A DNA stretch of 64,000 bases from the NCBI RefSeq assembly GCF_028368995.1, contig NZ_JAQNDL010000005.1:320501-384500 (forward strand), read 5' to 3'. Below the pieces are notes generated by a model. That model was given only the letters and a program-made list of their open reading frames with translations, was not told where the DNA came from and ran no database searches. Both the position numbers and the translations under genes were made by a program. The DNA is from Nannocystis bainbridge. GTDB taxonomy: Bacteria; Myxococcota_A; Polyangia; Nannocystales; Nannocystaceae. Below, in pieces: positions 18,779 through 27,800 of this stretch (the stretch's first letter is position 1; each line of letters starts with the position of its first letter).

Positions 18779-18946
18779 CTACGGGTAGAAGAAGCATTCT
18801 TGACCCTGGTAGTTGCCCGAGCAAATGCTGTTGCATTGACTTCTAGCACTAACATGGGCGTCCGAGCAACTGCTGCCTACACCGTTAGCGGTGCGAGGAA
18901 CTGGATCAGCACCGCACCAGCACCAACCCCAGGCAGTGTAGTAAGA
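18779..18946 (-). pseudogene. Cys-rich secreted peptide, C-terminal fragment
   Basis: A 55-residue reverse-strand frame whose end reads GWCWCGADPVPRTANGVG, then SSCSDAHVSARSQC, NSICSG and GQECFFYP. Cys spacing and the Ala/Gln-rich helix between pairs look like a small disulfide-bonded secreted peptide. Upstream the same frame runs into the neighbouring gene with no signal peptide or sensible start, so the amino half appears to be lost. Confidence 0.45.
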
Positions 18947-18983
18947 AAGGGGCAAATCACCGCCGCGTGCGGCATCATCCAGC

Positions 18984-19717
18984 GTGCCGGCCTCCCCCTC
19001 TGCGGCGTCGGCCGGACTGGCCGCATGGGACGTCGCGGCCCGCCACCTCGTCGACGACGACCCGGCGGCGGCGGCGGCTGTCCTTTCGGACATGCCCGCG
19101 ACCACGGCGCGCGAGCACGCGATCCGGCTGGTCATCCTCGAGCGCCTCGGCGACCTCGCGGGGCTCGAGCGAGCCGCCGGGCCCGCCGCAGCGGTCTTGC
19201 TCGACCCGGCGGCGCGGGCCGACCTCGCCGTCCTCGTGCGCACCCGCCCGCTCGTCGCGGCCGCCCTGGTCGGCGCCTGCGCGCCGCTGCTGCCCGCGCT
19301 GGTCGACGTGTGGTCCGGGCTGCGCGCTCACCTCGGCGACGGTGAGGTCCGCCGGGCCGCGCTCGCCGGGCTGCACGCGCTCGCCCCGGCGGCCCCGACC
19401 GGCCCCGAAGACCACGCGGCGCTGGCCCGGTTGCTGGCGCTGCGCGGGCTGCTGGCGGCCTCCGAGGGCCGGAGCGCCCCGGCGATCCGCGACCTCGAGG
19501 CGGCGCTCGAGCGGGTCAGCCCGGACCTCGACGAGGACGAGGAGCTCGCCGAGATCCACGCGCCACGCTCGCGCGCCTGCTGGCCCCGGAGTCGCCGGCG
19601 CAGGCCCGGGTGCACGCGCAGGCTGCCATTCGCCGCAGCGTCACGCCCGAGCGGACCCGCGAGCGCATGCTCGCAGAGCCGGCGCTCGCGGGCTTGCTTG
19701 CCGACGACGCGCCGTGA
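18984..19717 (+). pseudogene. Alpha-helical repeat protein, frameshifted
   Basis: From the GTG at 18984 the frame encodes about 190 residues of Ala/Leu-rich helices resembling HEAT or TPR repeats (RLVILERLGDLAGLERAAG, LLALRGLLAASEGRSAPAIRD). Near 19560, after DEDEELAEIHA, the frame must shift by one base; the continuation TLARLLAPESPAQARVHAQA runs to ADDAP and a TGA at 19715-19717. Restoring one base gives about 244 residues, so this is either a pseudogene or a sequencing error. A dispersed palindrome at 19079-19092 encodes VLSDMP within it. The protein resembles the repeat-rich tails of myxobacterial kinases, but no catalytic domain is present. Confidence 0.6.
19079..19092. repeat. Palindrome inside helical repeat gene
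   Basis: TGTCCTTTCGGACA, a 5-bp inverted repeat of the dispersed family, in frame near codon 32 of the frameshifted gene. Confidence 0.7.
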
Positions 19718-19816
19718 AGCCGGGACCTGGCCTCATTCATCCCGCCGACACCTCCCGGGTTGTGTGGCACGCTCCGGCGAGGCGCCGGCAGATCCGGCCG
19801 CCGATCGGAGGACACG

Positions 19817-20476
19817 ATGATCACGCTCTATGGTTTCGGACGCATCTTCCCCGAGGGGCACGGCGAGACGAAGGACCTGCGGGCCCAGTGGGCGCTCGAG
19901 GAGACCGGGCTGCCGTATCGAGTCCACGCGCTCGACCACACCGCCGGTGAGCTCGACGGCGAGGCCTTCAGCCGGATCAGCCCCTTTCATCAAGCCCCGG
20001 TGATCGACGACGACGGCTTCATCGTCGCCGAGTCGGCGGCGGTGGTGCTCTACCTGGCCGAGAAGGCCGGCAAGCTGATCCCGGGCGATTTCCAGGGCCG
20101 CACCCGCGTCGTCCAGTGGTGCTTCGCCGCGACCAGCACCGTCGAGCAGACCCTGGTGTGCCTCGATCTGATCGGCATGTTCGACCACGACAAGGCCGCC
20201 CACAAGGTCACCGCGGAGGTGCGCAAGATCGCCGACCGCTGGCTCCGCGACGTCGAGCGCCGCCTCGAAGGCCGCGAGTGGATCGCCTGCGACGCGTTCA
20301 CGGCCGCCGACATCATGCTGGCCTCCGTCCTGCGCGGCGTCCGGAAGACCGACCTGCTGGCGCCGTATCCACGGACCCAGGCCTACTACGCGCGGGCCAT
20401 GGCCCGCCCGGCCTGGCAGCGCACCCTCGGCCTCTACGCCGAGCGACTCGGCGCGAACCTCGACGACATCCGCTGA
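19817..20476 (+). CDS. Glutathione S-transferase family protein
   Basis: A 219-residue cytoplasmic protein with GGAGG before the ATG at 19817. Residues 1-80 form a thioredoxin-like GST N-domain with the cis-Pro region QAPVIDDDGFIVAESAAVVLYL, which binds glutathione. Residues 95-200 are the helical C-domain, with WIACDAFTAADIMLASVL (the usual N-capping and hydrophobic-staple Asp). The normal catalytic Ser/Tyr/Cys near residue 8 is not obvious (LYGFGRIFPEG), so the reaction is uncertain. It is a single gene. Confidence 0.9.
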   Translation: MITLYGFGRIFPEGHGETKDLRAQWALEETGLPYRVHALDHTAGELDGEAFSRISPFHQAPVIDDDGFIVAESAAVVLYLAEKAGKLIPGDFQGRTRVVQWCFAATSTVEQTLVCLDLIGMFDHDKAAHKVTAEVRKIADRWLRDVERRLEGREWIACDAFTAADIMLASVLRGVRKTDLLAPYPRTQAYYARAMARPAWQRTLGLYAERLGANLDDIR

Positions 20477-20631
20477 CAGGTCGCCCGGGCGCGGACGATC
20501 CCGCTTTCCCCGCGTACCCACAGTTGCTTCACCACGGCGAAGCTGGCCTCGCCGCCCCGATCGACTTCGCCGTTGTCAGCCGCAATCTCGCGCCCGACCC
20601 GCGGCTCGGCTGAGCCGAGCCCGCCGCCGCG

Positions 20632-21252
20632 TCATTCGGCGTGGAAGATCACCCGCTCGAACGTATCCGACCCGTTGAGATTCTCGTTCGCGCCGCAGCG
20701 ATAGCCGGTCCCGATCTCGTCGCCGAGGGTGTGCCAGCACAGGCGCAGGCTCGAGTTGTCCTCCGGGCCCCCGAATTGCGTGTCGCACTCGGTGCGATTC
20801 ACGCTGTCGCCCGCGCGCGCGAAGCCCCACGAAAAATTGTCGCTGAAGTACCAGGCGACCCCGTTGGCCTCGTGCTTGCCGTCGCCCTGGCTGCCGACGT
20901 CGAACAGCACGTCGGCCCGCTCGCCCATCGCCAGCAGCTGGAAATCGTCCGCGCCGACGGGGCGGCACGCCATGAGCAGCTTGGAGCCGGTACACGCCTC
21001 GCCGAGGATCTCGTCGGTGAGGTCGGGCTCGACCTCGTCGTAGAGATTCGCGAAGCACTCTTCCCAGCCGACGAGGTCGCCCGCAGGCACGTCCTGCTGC
21101 GGTCCCTCGGCCCAGTACAGCTTGTCGTGGTGACCGTCGTCGTCGTCGTCGTCGTCATCATCGCGGTCCGGCACGTCGACCTCGCAATCACAGTCTTGGA
21201 CGTACGGAATTGTGCATAACAAGCTGCTGAGCACGATCGTGGTGTAGTGCAT
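20632..21252 (-). CDS. Secreted protein with Asp-run linker
   Basis: A 206-residue protein from the ATG at 21252 with a signal peptide (MHYTTIVLSSLLCTIPYV). Directly after a CDCEVDV stretch comes a run of nine Asp residues encoded by GAC/GAT triplets, a likely length-variable microsatellite. Residues 55-206 form a compact domain with GWEECFANLYDE, LLMACRPVGADDFQLLAMG, ANGVAWYFSDNFSWGFA, RLCWHTLG and a final YERC-like FERVIFH. I have seen this domain type in secreted proteins of marine and myxobacterial genomes, but it has no role I can state. It is transcribed away from the GST gene. Confidence 0.78.
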   Translation of the reverse strand: MHYTTIVLSSLLCTIPYVQDCDCEVDVPDRDDDDDDDDDGHHDKLYWAEGPQQDVPAGDLVGWEECFANLYDEVEPDLTDEILGEACTGSKLLMACRPVGADDFQLLAMGERADVLFDVGSQGDGKHEANGVAWYFSDNFSWGFARAGDSVNRTECDTQFGGPEDNSSLRLCWHTLGDEIGTGYRCGANENLNGSDTFERVIFHAE

Positions 21253-21642
21253 CGAAATCCTCCCTCGGCGATATCCCGCTCGAACTGCCTCGAAGATGCG
21301 ACAGGTCGCAGGGGTAGCAACCATGCAGATTGACGCCGCTCACGGTCCGCCGCAGCGACGCGAGCACGCCGGGCACACAGCGTTCCGTGGATCCGTCGAG
21401 CTGCTCCCGGCGCGTGGGAACGCTCCAGCCCGCTCTTGCCCGCGACCTCAGGGCCACGTGCGCCGGCCACTTGTCAGCGATCGACGCCGCCCGGGGACAG
21501 GCACACGCGCGGCGATCACTCTCATTCTGTTCAGTAGATGCAGACGGAGCCGGCTCGCTCGGTCGAAACTCAAGCGCCCCTCTTCACGGACGAACGCCTC
21601 GCCAGCGTCGCAGCGACCGGGCTCGCGCTATAAGAAGCGACG
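21253..21642. other. Intergenic region, no gene seen
   Basis: About 390 bases between divergent genes. I see no protein-like frame, structured RNA or palindrome-family unit. It should hold both promoters. Confidence 0.4.
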
Positions 21643-22104
21643 ATGAGCGACCCGCTGCGAATCCCCGTGCGCGCCCCGAACGGGCTCCTGTGGGTGAACG
21701 TCTTTCTCCAGCCCGCGGTGATGCTCCTCTGCCTCTGGCTCGCGATGACCGCGACGACCGACAGCGCGCGAACCCTCATGTGGCAGCTCGTGGCGCTCTC
21801 GACGGCCGGCTTCGTCGGCGCCGCGTGGCTGCTCGCGCGCCGCCGGCGTTCGGAACACGCGATCGTGATCGACGACCGCGCCCTCACGATCCCCGGCGTG
21901 CTCGGCGGCGCGACCGAGGTCGTCCTCGCGTCGATCGAGAGCGCGAGGCTCGAGGTGACCCGCTCCGCGACCGAGACGCTCTCCGTGCTCCGCCTGGAGG
22001 CGAAGAATCGGCCGCCGGTCCTGGTCTCGAGCCGGCTCGTCGGCGCCCAGGCCGTGCAAGCGACCGCCGACTCGCTGCGGGCGCGCGGTGTGCCGGTCGC
22101 CTGA
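21643..22104 (+). CDS. Two-helix membrane protein with PH-like domain
   Basis: A 153-residue protein starting MSDPLRIPVRAPNG. Two hydrophobic helices at about residues 16-37 and 46-65 are followed by a beta-rich domain starting HAIVIDDRALTIPGVLG and containing VLRLEAKNRPPVLVSS, similar in layout to the protein at 14106-14615. The family resembles bacterial PH-like membrane proteins of unknown function. It converges with the GH128 gene. Confidence 0.75.
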   Translation: MSDPLRIPVRAPNGLLWVNVFLQPAVMLLCLWLAMTATTDSARTLMWQLVALSTAGFVGAAWLLARRRRSEHAIVIDDRALTIPGVLGGATEVVLASIESARLEVTRSATETLSVLRLEAKNRPPVLVSSRLVGAQAVQATADSLRARGVPVA

Positions 22105-22186
22105 CCGCGAGCACCGGCCGATCCTCCGTCGTGCTCGCCACGGCCTCGCTGCCGCGGCCGCCGAATGCACCCTGACCGCCCCGGGC

Positions 22187-23209
22187 TCAGGGGCAGCTCG
22201 CGGGCGATTCGACGTACAGCTGGCCCAGCTCCGTCAGTTGCCCCGACCCGGCGAGCAGGTCGATCGTCGGCGCCGGGTCGAAGCGGCCGCTGAACCACGA
22301 GTAGCGGGCCACCGCCGGCTCGGCCTCGAGGTATTCGAGCGCCTCCTGCATGTATTGCAGCTGCACCGCGACCGACTTGTCCTCCGCGTCGAGGCAGGAG
22401 AACTCGGTCAGCCAGATCGGCCGCTCGTAGCGCTTCATCTCGCCGATGTACCATTCGAGCGCGGGGCGGTCGCAGGCGTACCAGTGGACCGCGAGGTGGT
22501 CGACGCGGCAATCGGGGCAGGCGGCGAAGAACTCGTCGAACCACTCGAACGGGTCGGTCTTGTTGCAATCGCCGCCGCAGTAGTTGACCGCCGGCGACAC
22601 GATCTCGAGCCCGTGCGCGTCGGCGACCGCCTCGACCTGCGGCCACAGCGCGGCCGCCTCCTGCGGCGTCAGGTTGGCCTGGGCGCCGAAATTGGGCTCG
22701 TTGAACGCCAGCAGGTAGCGCGCCCCGGCCGGGATCGGCGGGTCCTGATCGAGCGAGGCCCCGCCCCACAGCATCGGCACGAACTCGACGTCGAGCGAAA
22801 CGTAATCGCCGACCTCCTGATCGGGCGGGACCGTCCAGTTGTACCACCACGACACCCCGGGCGCGAGCGCGGCCATGTCCGCGTGCGAATGATAGCCGTA
22901 CGCGATCCCCCGCTTGCAGCCCGAGCGATCGACGCCGCCCGAATCATCCGTGCTGCTGCCCTCGCTGGTCGGCCCGTCGCCGCTGGTCGGCCCGTCGCCG
23001 CTCGTCGGCCCGTCGCCGCTCGTCGGCCCGTCGCCGCTCGTCGGTCCGGTGGACGGCCCCCCGCTGCCCGTCGGCGTCGTCGTCTCGCCCCCGCTCGTCG
23101 GGCCCGCGGTCGTCGACCCGGCCTCGCTCGAGTTTCCGCCGTCGTCACCACAGCCGGCCGCCAGCGCCAGCATCAGCCACCATTGTCCGCGCATCATCAT
23201 ACCTCGCAT
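22187..23209 (-). CDS. GH128-type (Asl1-like) beta-1,3-glucanase lipoprotein
   Basis: A 340-residue protein with a lipoprotein signal ending ALAAGC. Starts at 23209, 23200, 23197 and 23194 are all possible; GAGGT favours 23200 and GAGAAAG favours 23209. A variable linker of repeated GPTSGD units follows. From about residue 90 the fold is a glycosyl-hydrolase catalytic core: YGYHSHADM, VSWWYNW, FVPMLWGG, LLAFNEPN with the likely acid/base Glu, VDHLAVHWYAC, and PIWLTEFSC with the likely nucleophile Glu. These motifs match GH128, known from fungi and bacteria as endo-beta-1,3-glucanases. The gene starts 5 bases after the TOS1-like gene, so they form one operon, both exported to the surface. Confidence 0.9.
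   Translation of the reverse strand: MRGMMMRGQWWLMLALAAGCGDDGGNSSEAGSTTAGPTSGGETTTPTGSGGPSTGPTSGDGPTSGDGPTSGDGPTSGDGPTSEGSSTDDSGGVDRSGCKRGIAYGYHSHADMAALAPGVSWWYNWTVPPDQEVGDYVSLDVEFVPMLWGGASLDQDPPIPAGARYLLAFNEPNFGAQANLTPQEAAALWPQVEAVADAHGLEIVSPAVNYCGGDCNKTDPFEWFDEFFAACPDCRVDHLAVHWYACDRPALEWYIGEMKRYERPIWLTEFSCLDAEDKSVAVQLQYMQEALEYLEAEPAVARYSWFSGRFDPAPTIDLLAGSGQLTELGQLYVESPASCP
22964..23046. repeat. 18-bp tandem repeat encoding GPTSGD linker
   Basis: Five near-identical 18-base units encode (GPTSGD)n between the lipid anchor and the catalytic domain of the GH128 protein. Copy number is likely to vary and would change the reach of the enzyme from the membrane. Confidence 0.85.
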
Positions 23210-23214
23210 CTTTC

Positions 23215-24597
23215 TCAGTTCGGCAGCCGCAGCCCGAGCGCCTCGCCGATCGTCGCCTGCGACACCGCCCCCGGCAACCCCGGCAACAGCGGCGCGAGCG
23301 CGGGCGGGACCTGCTCCGGGTGCACGATCGCCAATTGCACAGTGCGCGACGCCGTGTCCATCAGCACGATGAAATAGCGGTACCCGTCGATCGGCCGGCG
23401 GAACGCCACGCCGGGGCCCTGATTCGGGGTCGCCACCGCGCCCGCGGCCGCCTCGACGTTCTCGCCCTTGTCGATCAGGTCGACCTCCGGCCCCAACTGC
23501 GAGGCGTCGCACCCGTCGCCGCACGGCCCCTCGCCGACGTAGCCGGCGTAGCCGAAGAAGTTGGTGCTGAACACGCCGAAGTTCTGGTACTGGTTGTTGT
23601 CGTTGACGACCTCCCACACGTTGAATTGGCCGCACCCGTCGCCGAGGTACCATTCATCGGGGTTCTTGGCGTAACACTGGCAATTCGAGAACGAGCCCGC
23701 GCGCACCAGCTCGCCCAGGCTGAGGCCGATCCACGGCGCGTTGTACCAATTGCCGGCCATGTCGTCCGAGCACGGCTCGCCGACCGCGTCGGCGTCGGGC
23801 ATGCGCGCCAGCAGCACGAACAGCTTCGAGCCGGCCCAGCCGTCCCAGTCGCCATCCTGCGAGCCCGGGCAGAACGGCTCGCTGCCCGCCCCGCAGGCGA
23901 ACGGCGTCGCGGTCGAGACATTGACGAGACACTCGGTGCCGACGATCCCGTCGAACCCCGTCATCTCGGTCTCGTTGCCCTTGAACGCGACGCCCTGCCC
24001 GTCGCCCGGCCGGCGCTCGTCCCAGCTCGAGGCCAGCGCCCACTGATCGGCACCCTCCGGCTGGTACACCGCGAATTGCTTGAGCTGCAGCGGCCCGCGC
24101 AAGGTGAGGATCAGGTCCTCGTCCCACGGTGTCAGCCCGTCGCCGTCGACCTGCTGCTGCGCCAGGCAGCAAGTGTCGCTCTGATACGCGTCGCACGGCC
24201 CCACCGCTGGATCGCGCCGGCTCGGATACCAGCCCGGTGCGCCGATCTGCTGGAAGGTGATCGTGCCGCCGTGCGACGGCGCGTCGAGCTCGTCGGTGTC
24301 GAACTCGGCCGGCCCCAGGCCATCACCGCCCCCGGTCGGGTCATTGCCAGCGTCGGGCTTGGGCCCCCCGCTCGAGTCGCTGCCGGTGGGGTCCGCTCCA
24401 CCCGTCGGATCGACGCTGCCCGAGGTACTGGTGGGGGGCTCGCCACCCGTCGAAGGCCCGGCGCCGGTCGGCCCGTCACTCGTGGGCCCCGCGCCCGTCG
24501 GCCCTGCCCCGTCCGTCGGCTGCTCCGCGCCGCCCGGGGTGCAGGCGACCATCCATGCCAGCGCGACCGAAGCGTGAATCGACCCTGTCCGCCGCAT
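23215..24597 (-). CDS. TOS1-like (DUF2403/DUF2401) glycosyl hydrolase lipoprotein
   Basis: A 460-residue lipoprotein with its signal ending ALAWMVAC and a Gly/Pro/Thr linker to residue 100. Residues 105-220 resemble the DUF2403 half (GGTITFQQIGAPGWYPSRRD, then DLILTLRGPLQLKQFAVYQP), and residues 240-400 the DUF2401 half (GWAGSKLFVLLARMPD, NWYNAPWIGLS, CQCYAKN, DGCGQFNVWEV, YQNFGVFSTNFFGYAGY). In fungi this two-part protein is TOS1, a cell-wall beta-1,3-glucan-active enzyme; the acidic pair around GQFNVWEV is a plausible catalytic region. It is the first gene of an operon with the GH128 enzyme, pointing to attack on beta-1,3-glucan walls. Family transfer from fungi or shared descent cannot be settled here. 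Confidence 0.82.
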   Translation of the reverse strand: MRRTGSIHASVALAWMVACTPGGAEQPTDGAGPTGAGPTSDGPTGAGPSTGGEPPTSTSGSVDPTGGADPTGSDSSGGPKPDAGNDPTGGGDGLGPAEFDTDELDAPSHGGTITFQQIGAPGWYPSRRDPAVGPCDAYQSDTCCLAQQQVDGDGLTPWDEDLILTLRGPLQLKQFAVYQPEGADQWALASSWDERRPGDGQGVAFKGNETEMTGFDGIVGTECLVNVSTATPFACGAGSEPFCPGSQDGDWDGWAGSKLFVLLARMPDADAVGEPCSDDMAGNWYNAPWIGLSLGELVRAGSFSNCQCYAKNPDEWYLGDGCGQFNVWEVVNDNNQYQNFGVFSTNFFGYAGYVGEGPCGDGCDASQLGPEVDLIDKGENVEAAAGAVATPNQGPGVAFRRPIDGYRYFIVLMDTASRTVQLAIVHPEQVPPALAPLLPGLPGAVSQATIGEALGLRLPN

Positions 24598-24829
24598 CCT
24601 CGACCTCCCGAAGCCGGGTGACTCTACCGCGACCCCGACCGGCGAAGCCATCGCAATCGTCCGAGCGCGCGAATGTAGCCACCACGCAGCACGCATGATG
24701 CAGCGCCCGTGTCCCCGCTTGCCGAGGCTACCGACCGCCGCGCCGGCATGGGCCGCCGCCCGACAGGGGTTCCATGACCCGGGCCCGCGGCCAATGGCAC
24801 CACTGCCGCAGTGCCACGATTCACGACGA

Positions 24830-27800
24830 TCAACGCGGCTCGCTGGCCGCGAGCAGGCCCTCGGGCGTGGCCGGCAGCCGCACCGCGCCGATGGGCGCGC
24901 CGATCACGATCGCGTCCTCGCTGTCGGCGGTGAACGCCAGCTCCACCGGCGTCCCGCCGTGCAGCCGCGCGATCGTCCCGGCGAACGCGCCGTCGTGCGC
25001 CGACCACAGGCCGACCTCGCCGCGCTGATCGGCGATCAGAATCTTCGAGCCGTCAGGCGAGAACACCGCCGATCGCCGCACCCAGTTGCGCCGCCCCTCG
25101 AGCTGCACGCTCGGCGAGAGGTCGTCGGCCCGCCACAGCCGCGCCGCGCCGCTGTCGTCGAGCCCGAGGATCGCGCTGTCGTCCGGCGAGTACTTCGCCG
25201 ATACGATCCGCGCCGCATTGCCGCGCAGCTCGGCCAGCACCTCGCCGGTGCGCGCGTCCCAGACCTTCGCGTCGCCGCGGCTCCCGTGGGCGAACATCTG
25301 CGCGCCGTCGTGAGCCCCCGCGATGCCCGAGAGCTCGCTGCGGAGCCCGTCGAACTGCACGCTCGCGCGCGTCCACGGATCGAGCAGCTCGAACCGCGTG
25401 GTCCACCCGGGGATCACGAGCTGCCCGATCGCCGTGCCCTCGATGCGGCCGTAGGGCAGGTTCGGCCGCCGCAGCGTGTGCAGGCCGCGGCAATCCGCCG
25501 TCGACCACAGGTGCAATGCGCTCTCCGTGTCGACGGTCACCACCGCCTCGGCGTGCGGCAGGAACACCGGCCGCTGCCACATCTCGAGCGTGGTCGGCAG
25601 CGCGCAGCGCAGCGCACCCGTGTCGGCGTCCCACAGCTCGGCGGCGCCGGCGGGCGAGGCCGCGAGCAGCGTGCCGGCGCCCGACAGCACCAGCTTCGCC
25701 ACGTCGTTGGTCGCCTCCGCCGCGAGCAGGGCCCCGTCGGTCACGCGATGCACCGTCACCACCCCGTCGCCGGCCATCGCCAGGCGGTCGCCGGCGACAT
25801 CGATGTCCATCGCCACCGGCGCCCGGGCCACGCGCCAGCGCGCCGGCACGGCCAGCGGCAGCTCCCACACCAGCGTCGGCCCGGCCGCCGTGCCCGCGAG
25901 CAGCTGGCCGCCGTCCGGCGAAAACTGCAGCGACATCACGTCGTCGTACGCGGCCCGCAGCGTCGCCCGCAGCGCCCCGGTCGCGACCTCCCACACCCGC
26001 ACCGTGCCGTCGCCGGCCCCGAGCGCCAGCCACCGCTCGTCGGGTGACAGCGCCGCGGCCCCGTAGTGCGCGACCTCGCCGTCGACGCGCCGGATCATCC
26101 GCCCGTCCTCGGGCGCCCACGCGAACCACGCCCCGTCCATGATGACCGAGATCAGCGTCTCGCCGTCGCCGGTGAACAGCAGCTGCTGCGGCGAGAACGT
26201 CGGCCCGACCGCGCGCTTGACCAGCTTCGGCGCCGCGCCGCCCACGTCCCACATGTAAATGTCCATGTCGTTGCCGGCGACCGCGACGCGCTCGCCGTCG
26301 CCCGAGATCGCCAGCGCCGTGTACATGCGCGCCGACGTCGGCAGGTCGCCCAGCTTGCGGCCGTCGGGCAACGACCACAACCACGCGTAACCGTTGTCGC
26401 CGGTGACGATCCGCGAATTGTCGCGCGAGAACGCGGCCGCGTGGGCCCTCTGCGGCAGCGCGGCGATCAGCGCCCCGGTGCTCGCGTCGCGCACGCGCAG
26501 CTCGCCCTCGGCCAGCGCGGCGATCCGGGTCCGATCGGGCGACATCGCGATCAATTGCTGCTCGTCGCCGAGCCGCGCCGTGATCGCCCCGCTGCGCACG
26601 TCGCGGCGCACCAGCCCGTCCTCGCCGGCGGTGACCAGCGCCCCGTCGGCCGCGACGTCGGCCCCGGCCACCCCCTCCAGCTCGACCAGCCGCTGCCCGC
26701 TGCCCGCGTCCCACAGCCGCAGCGTCCTGCCCTCGACCAGCGTCAGCACGACCTCGCCGCCCGCCGCCCAGCGCGCGTGGTTGACGTAGCGCCCGTCGAC
26801 CGCGCCGTACTGCATCACCACCCGCGGCGCCATCAGCGTCGCCGCCAGCGCCCGGCTGGCCGCCGCGATCGGGCCGCCGGTGCGCAGCGCCTCGCCCGCG
26901 GCCGCCCGCGCGATCGCCCGCGCGGCGTCCGTTCGATCTGTCTCTTCGGACATGTCCTGCGCGCGCAGGATCGACGCCTGCAGCCGCTGGGCGTCGACCA
27001 CCGCCTGGCGCTCGAACGCGCTGCGCTCCGCCTTGTCGGCCTGGGCCGCCGCCTCGCGCTCGGCCTGCTCGGTCTGCGCCCGCGCCTCGGCCCGCGTGCG
27101 CGCCTGCTCGTAGCCCAGCCAGGCCAGCGCCACCCCGCCCGCGAGCGCCAGCCGCAGCCCCGCCACCGCCACCCGGTGCGAGCGGGCCCACAGGCGGGCC
27201 CGCTCGCGCAGCGAGTACGCGTGGGCCGCCACCATCTGCCCGGCCTGGAACCGCCGCAGCTCCTCGGCGAACGCGGCCGCGTCCGGGTAGCGATCGGTCG
27301 GCGCGCGGGCCATGGCCCGGTGGGCGATGGTCGCCAGCTCGCCCGGGATCGCCGGATCGACGCCCCGCAGATCGCTCGGGTGGCCGGCCAGCACCTGCGC
27401 CGCCAGCCCCGTCCCCGTCACCGCCGCGAACGGCGGCTGCCCGGCCAGCACGTGATACAGGATCGCCCCCAGCGCGTACACGTCGGAGCGCACATCGACC
27501 ACCTCGCCGGCCGCCTGCTCCGGCGGCATGTAGCGCAGCGTCCCCAGCACCGTGCCCGCCTGCGTCATGTCCGAAGTGCCATGGTCCAAAGGACCTGCTC
27601 CATCGGACATCTCATTTTCGACCGCCGTCAGGTCCTTGGCCAGGCCCCAGTCGATCACCACCGTCTCGCCGAAGCGACCGACCAGCACGTTGGCCGGCTT
27701 GAGGTCGCGGTGCAGCACCTTCTGCGCGTGCGCGTAGGCGATCGCGTCGGCCACCGCGATCACGTGCTCGACCAGCCGCAGCCGCTGCGGCAGCGTCGTC

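Noticed and set aside
19755..19775. Sigma-54-like TGGCACG before the GST gene
   Set aside because: No TTGC at the correct distance.
22964..23046. CRISPR or intergenic repeat
   Set aside because: The 18-bp units are contiguous, in frame and encode the linker of the GH128 protein.
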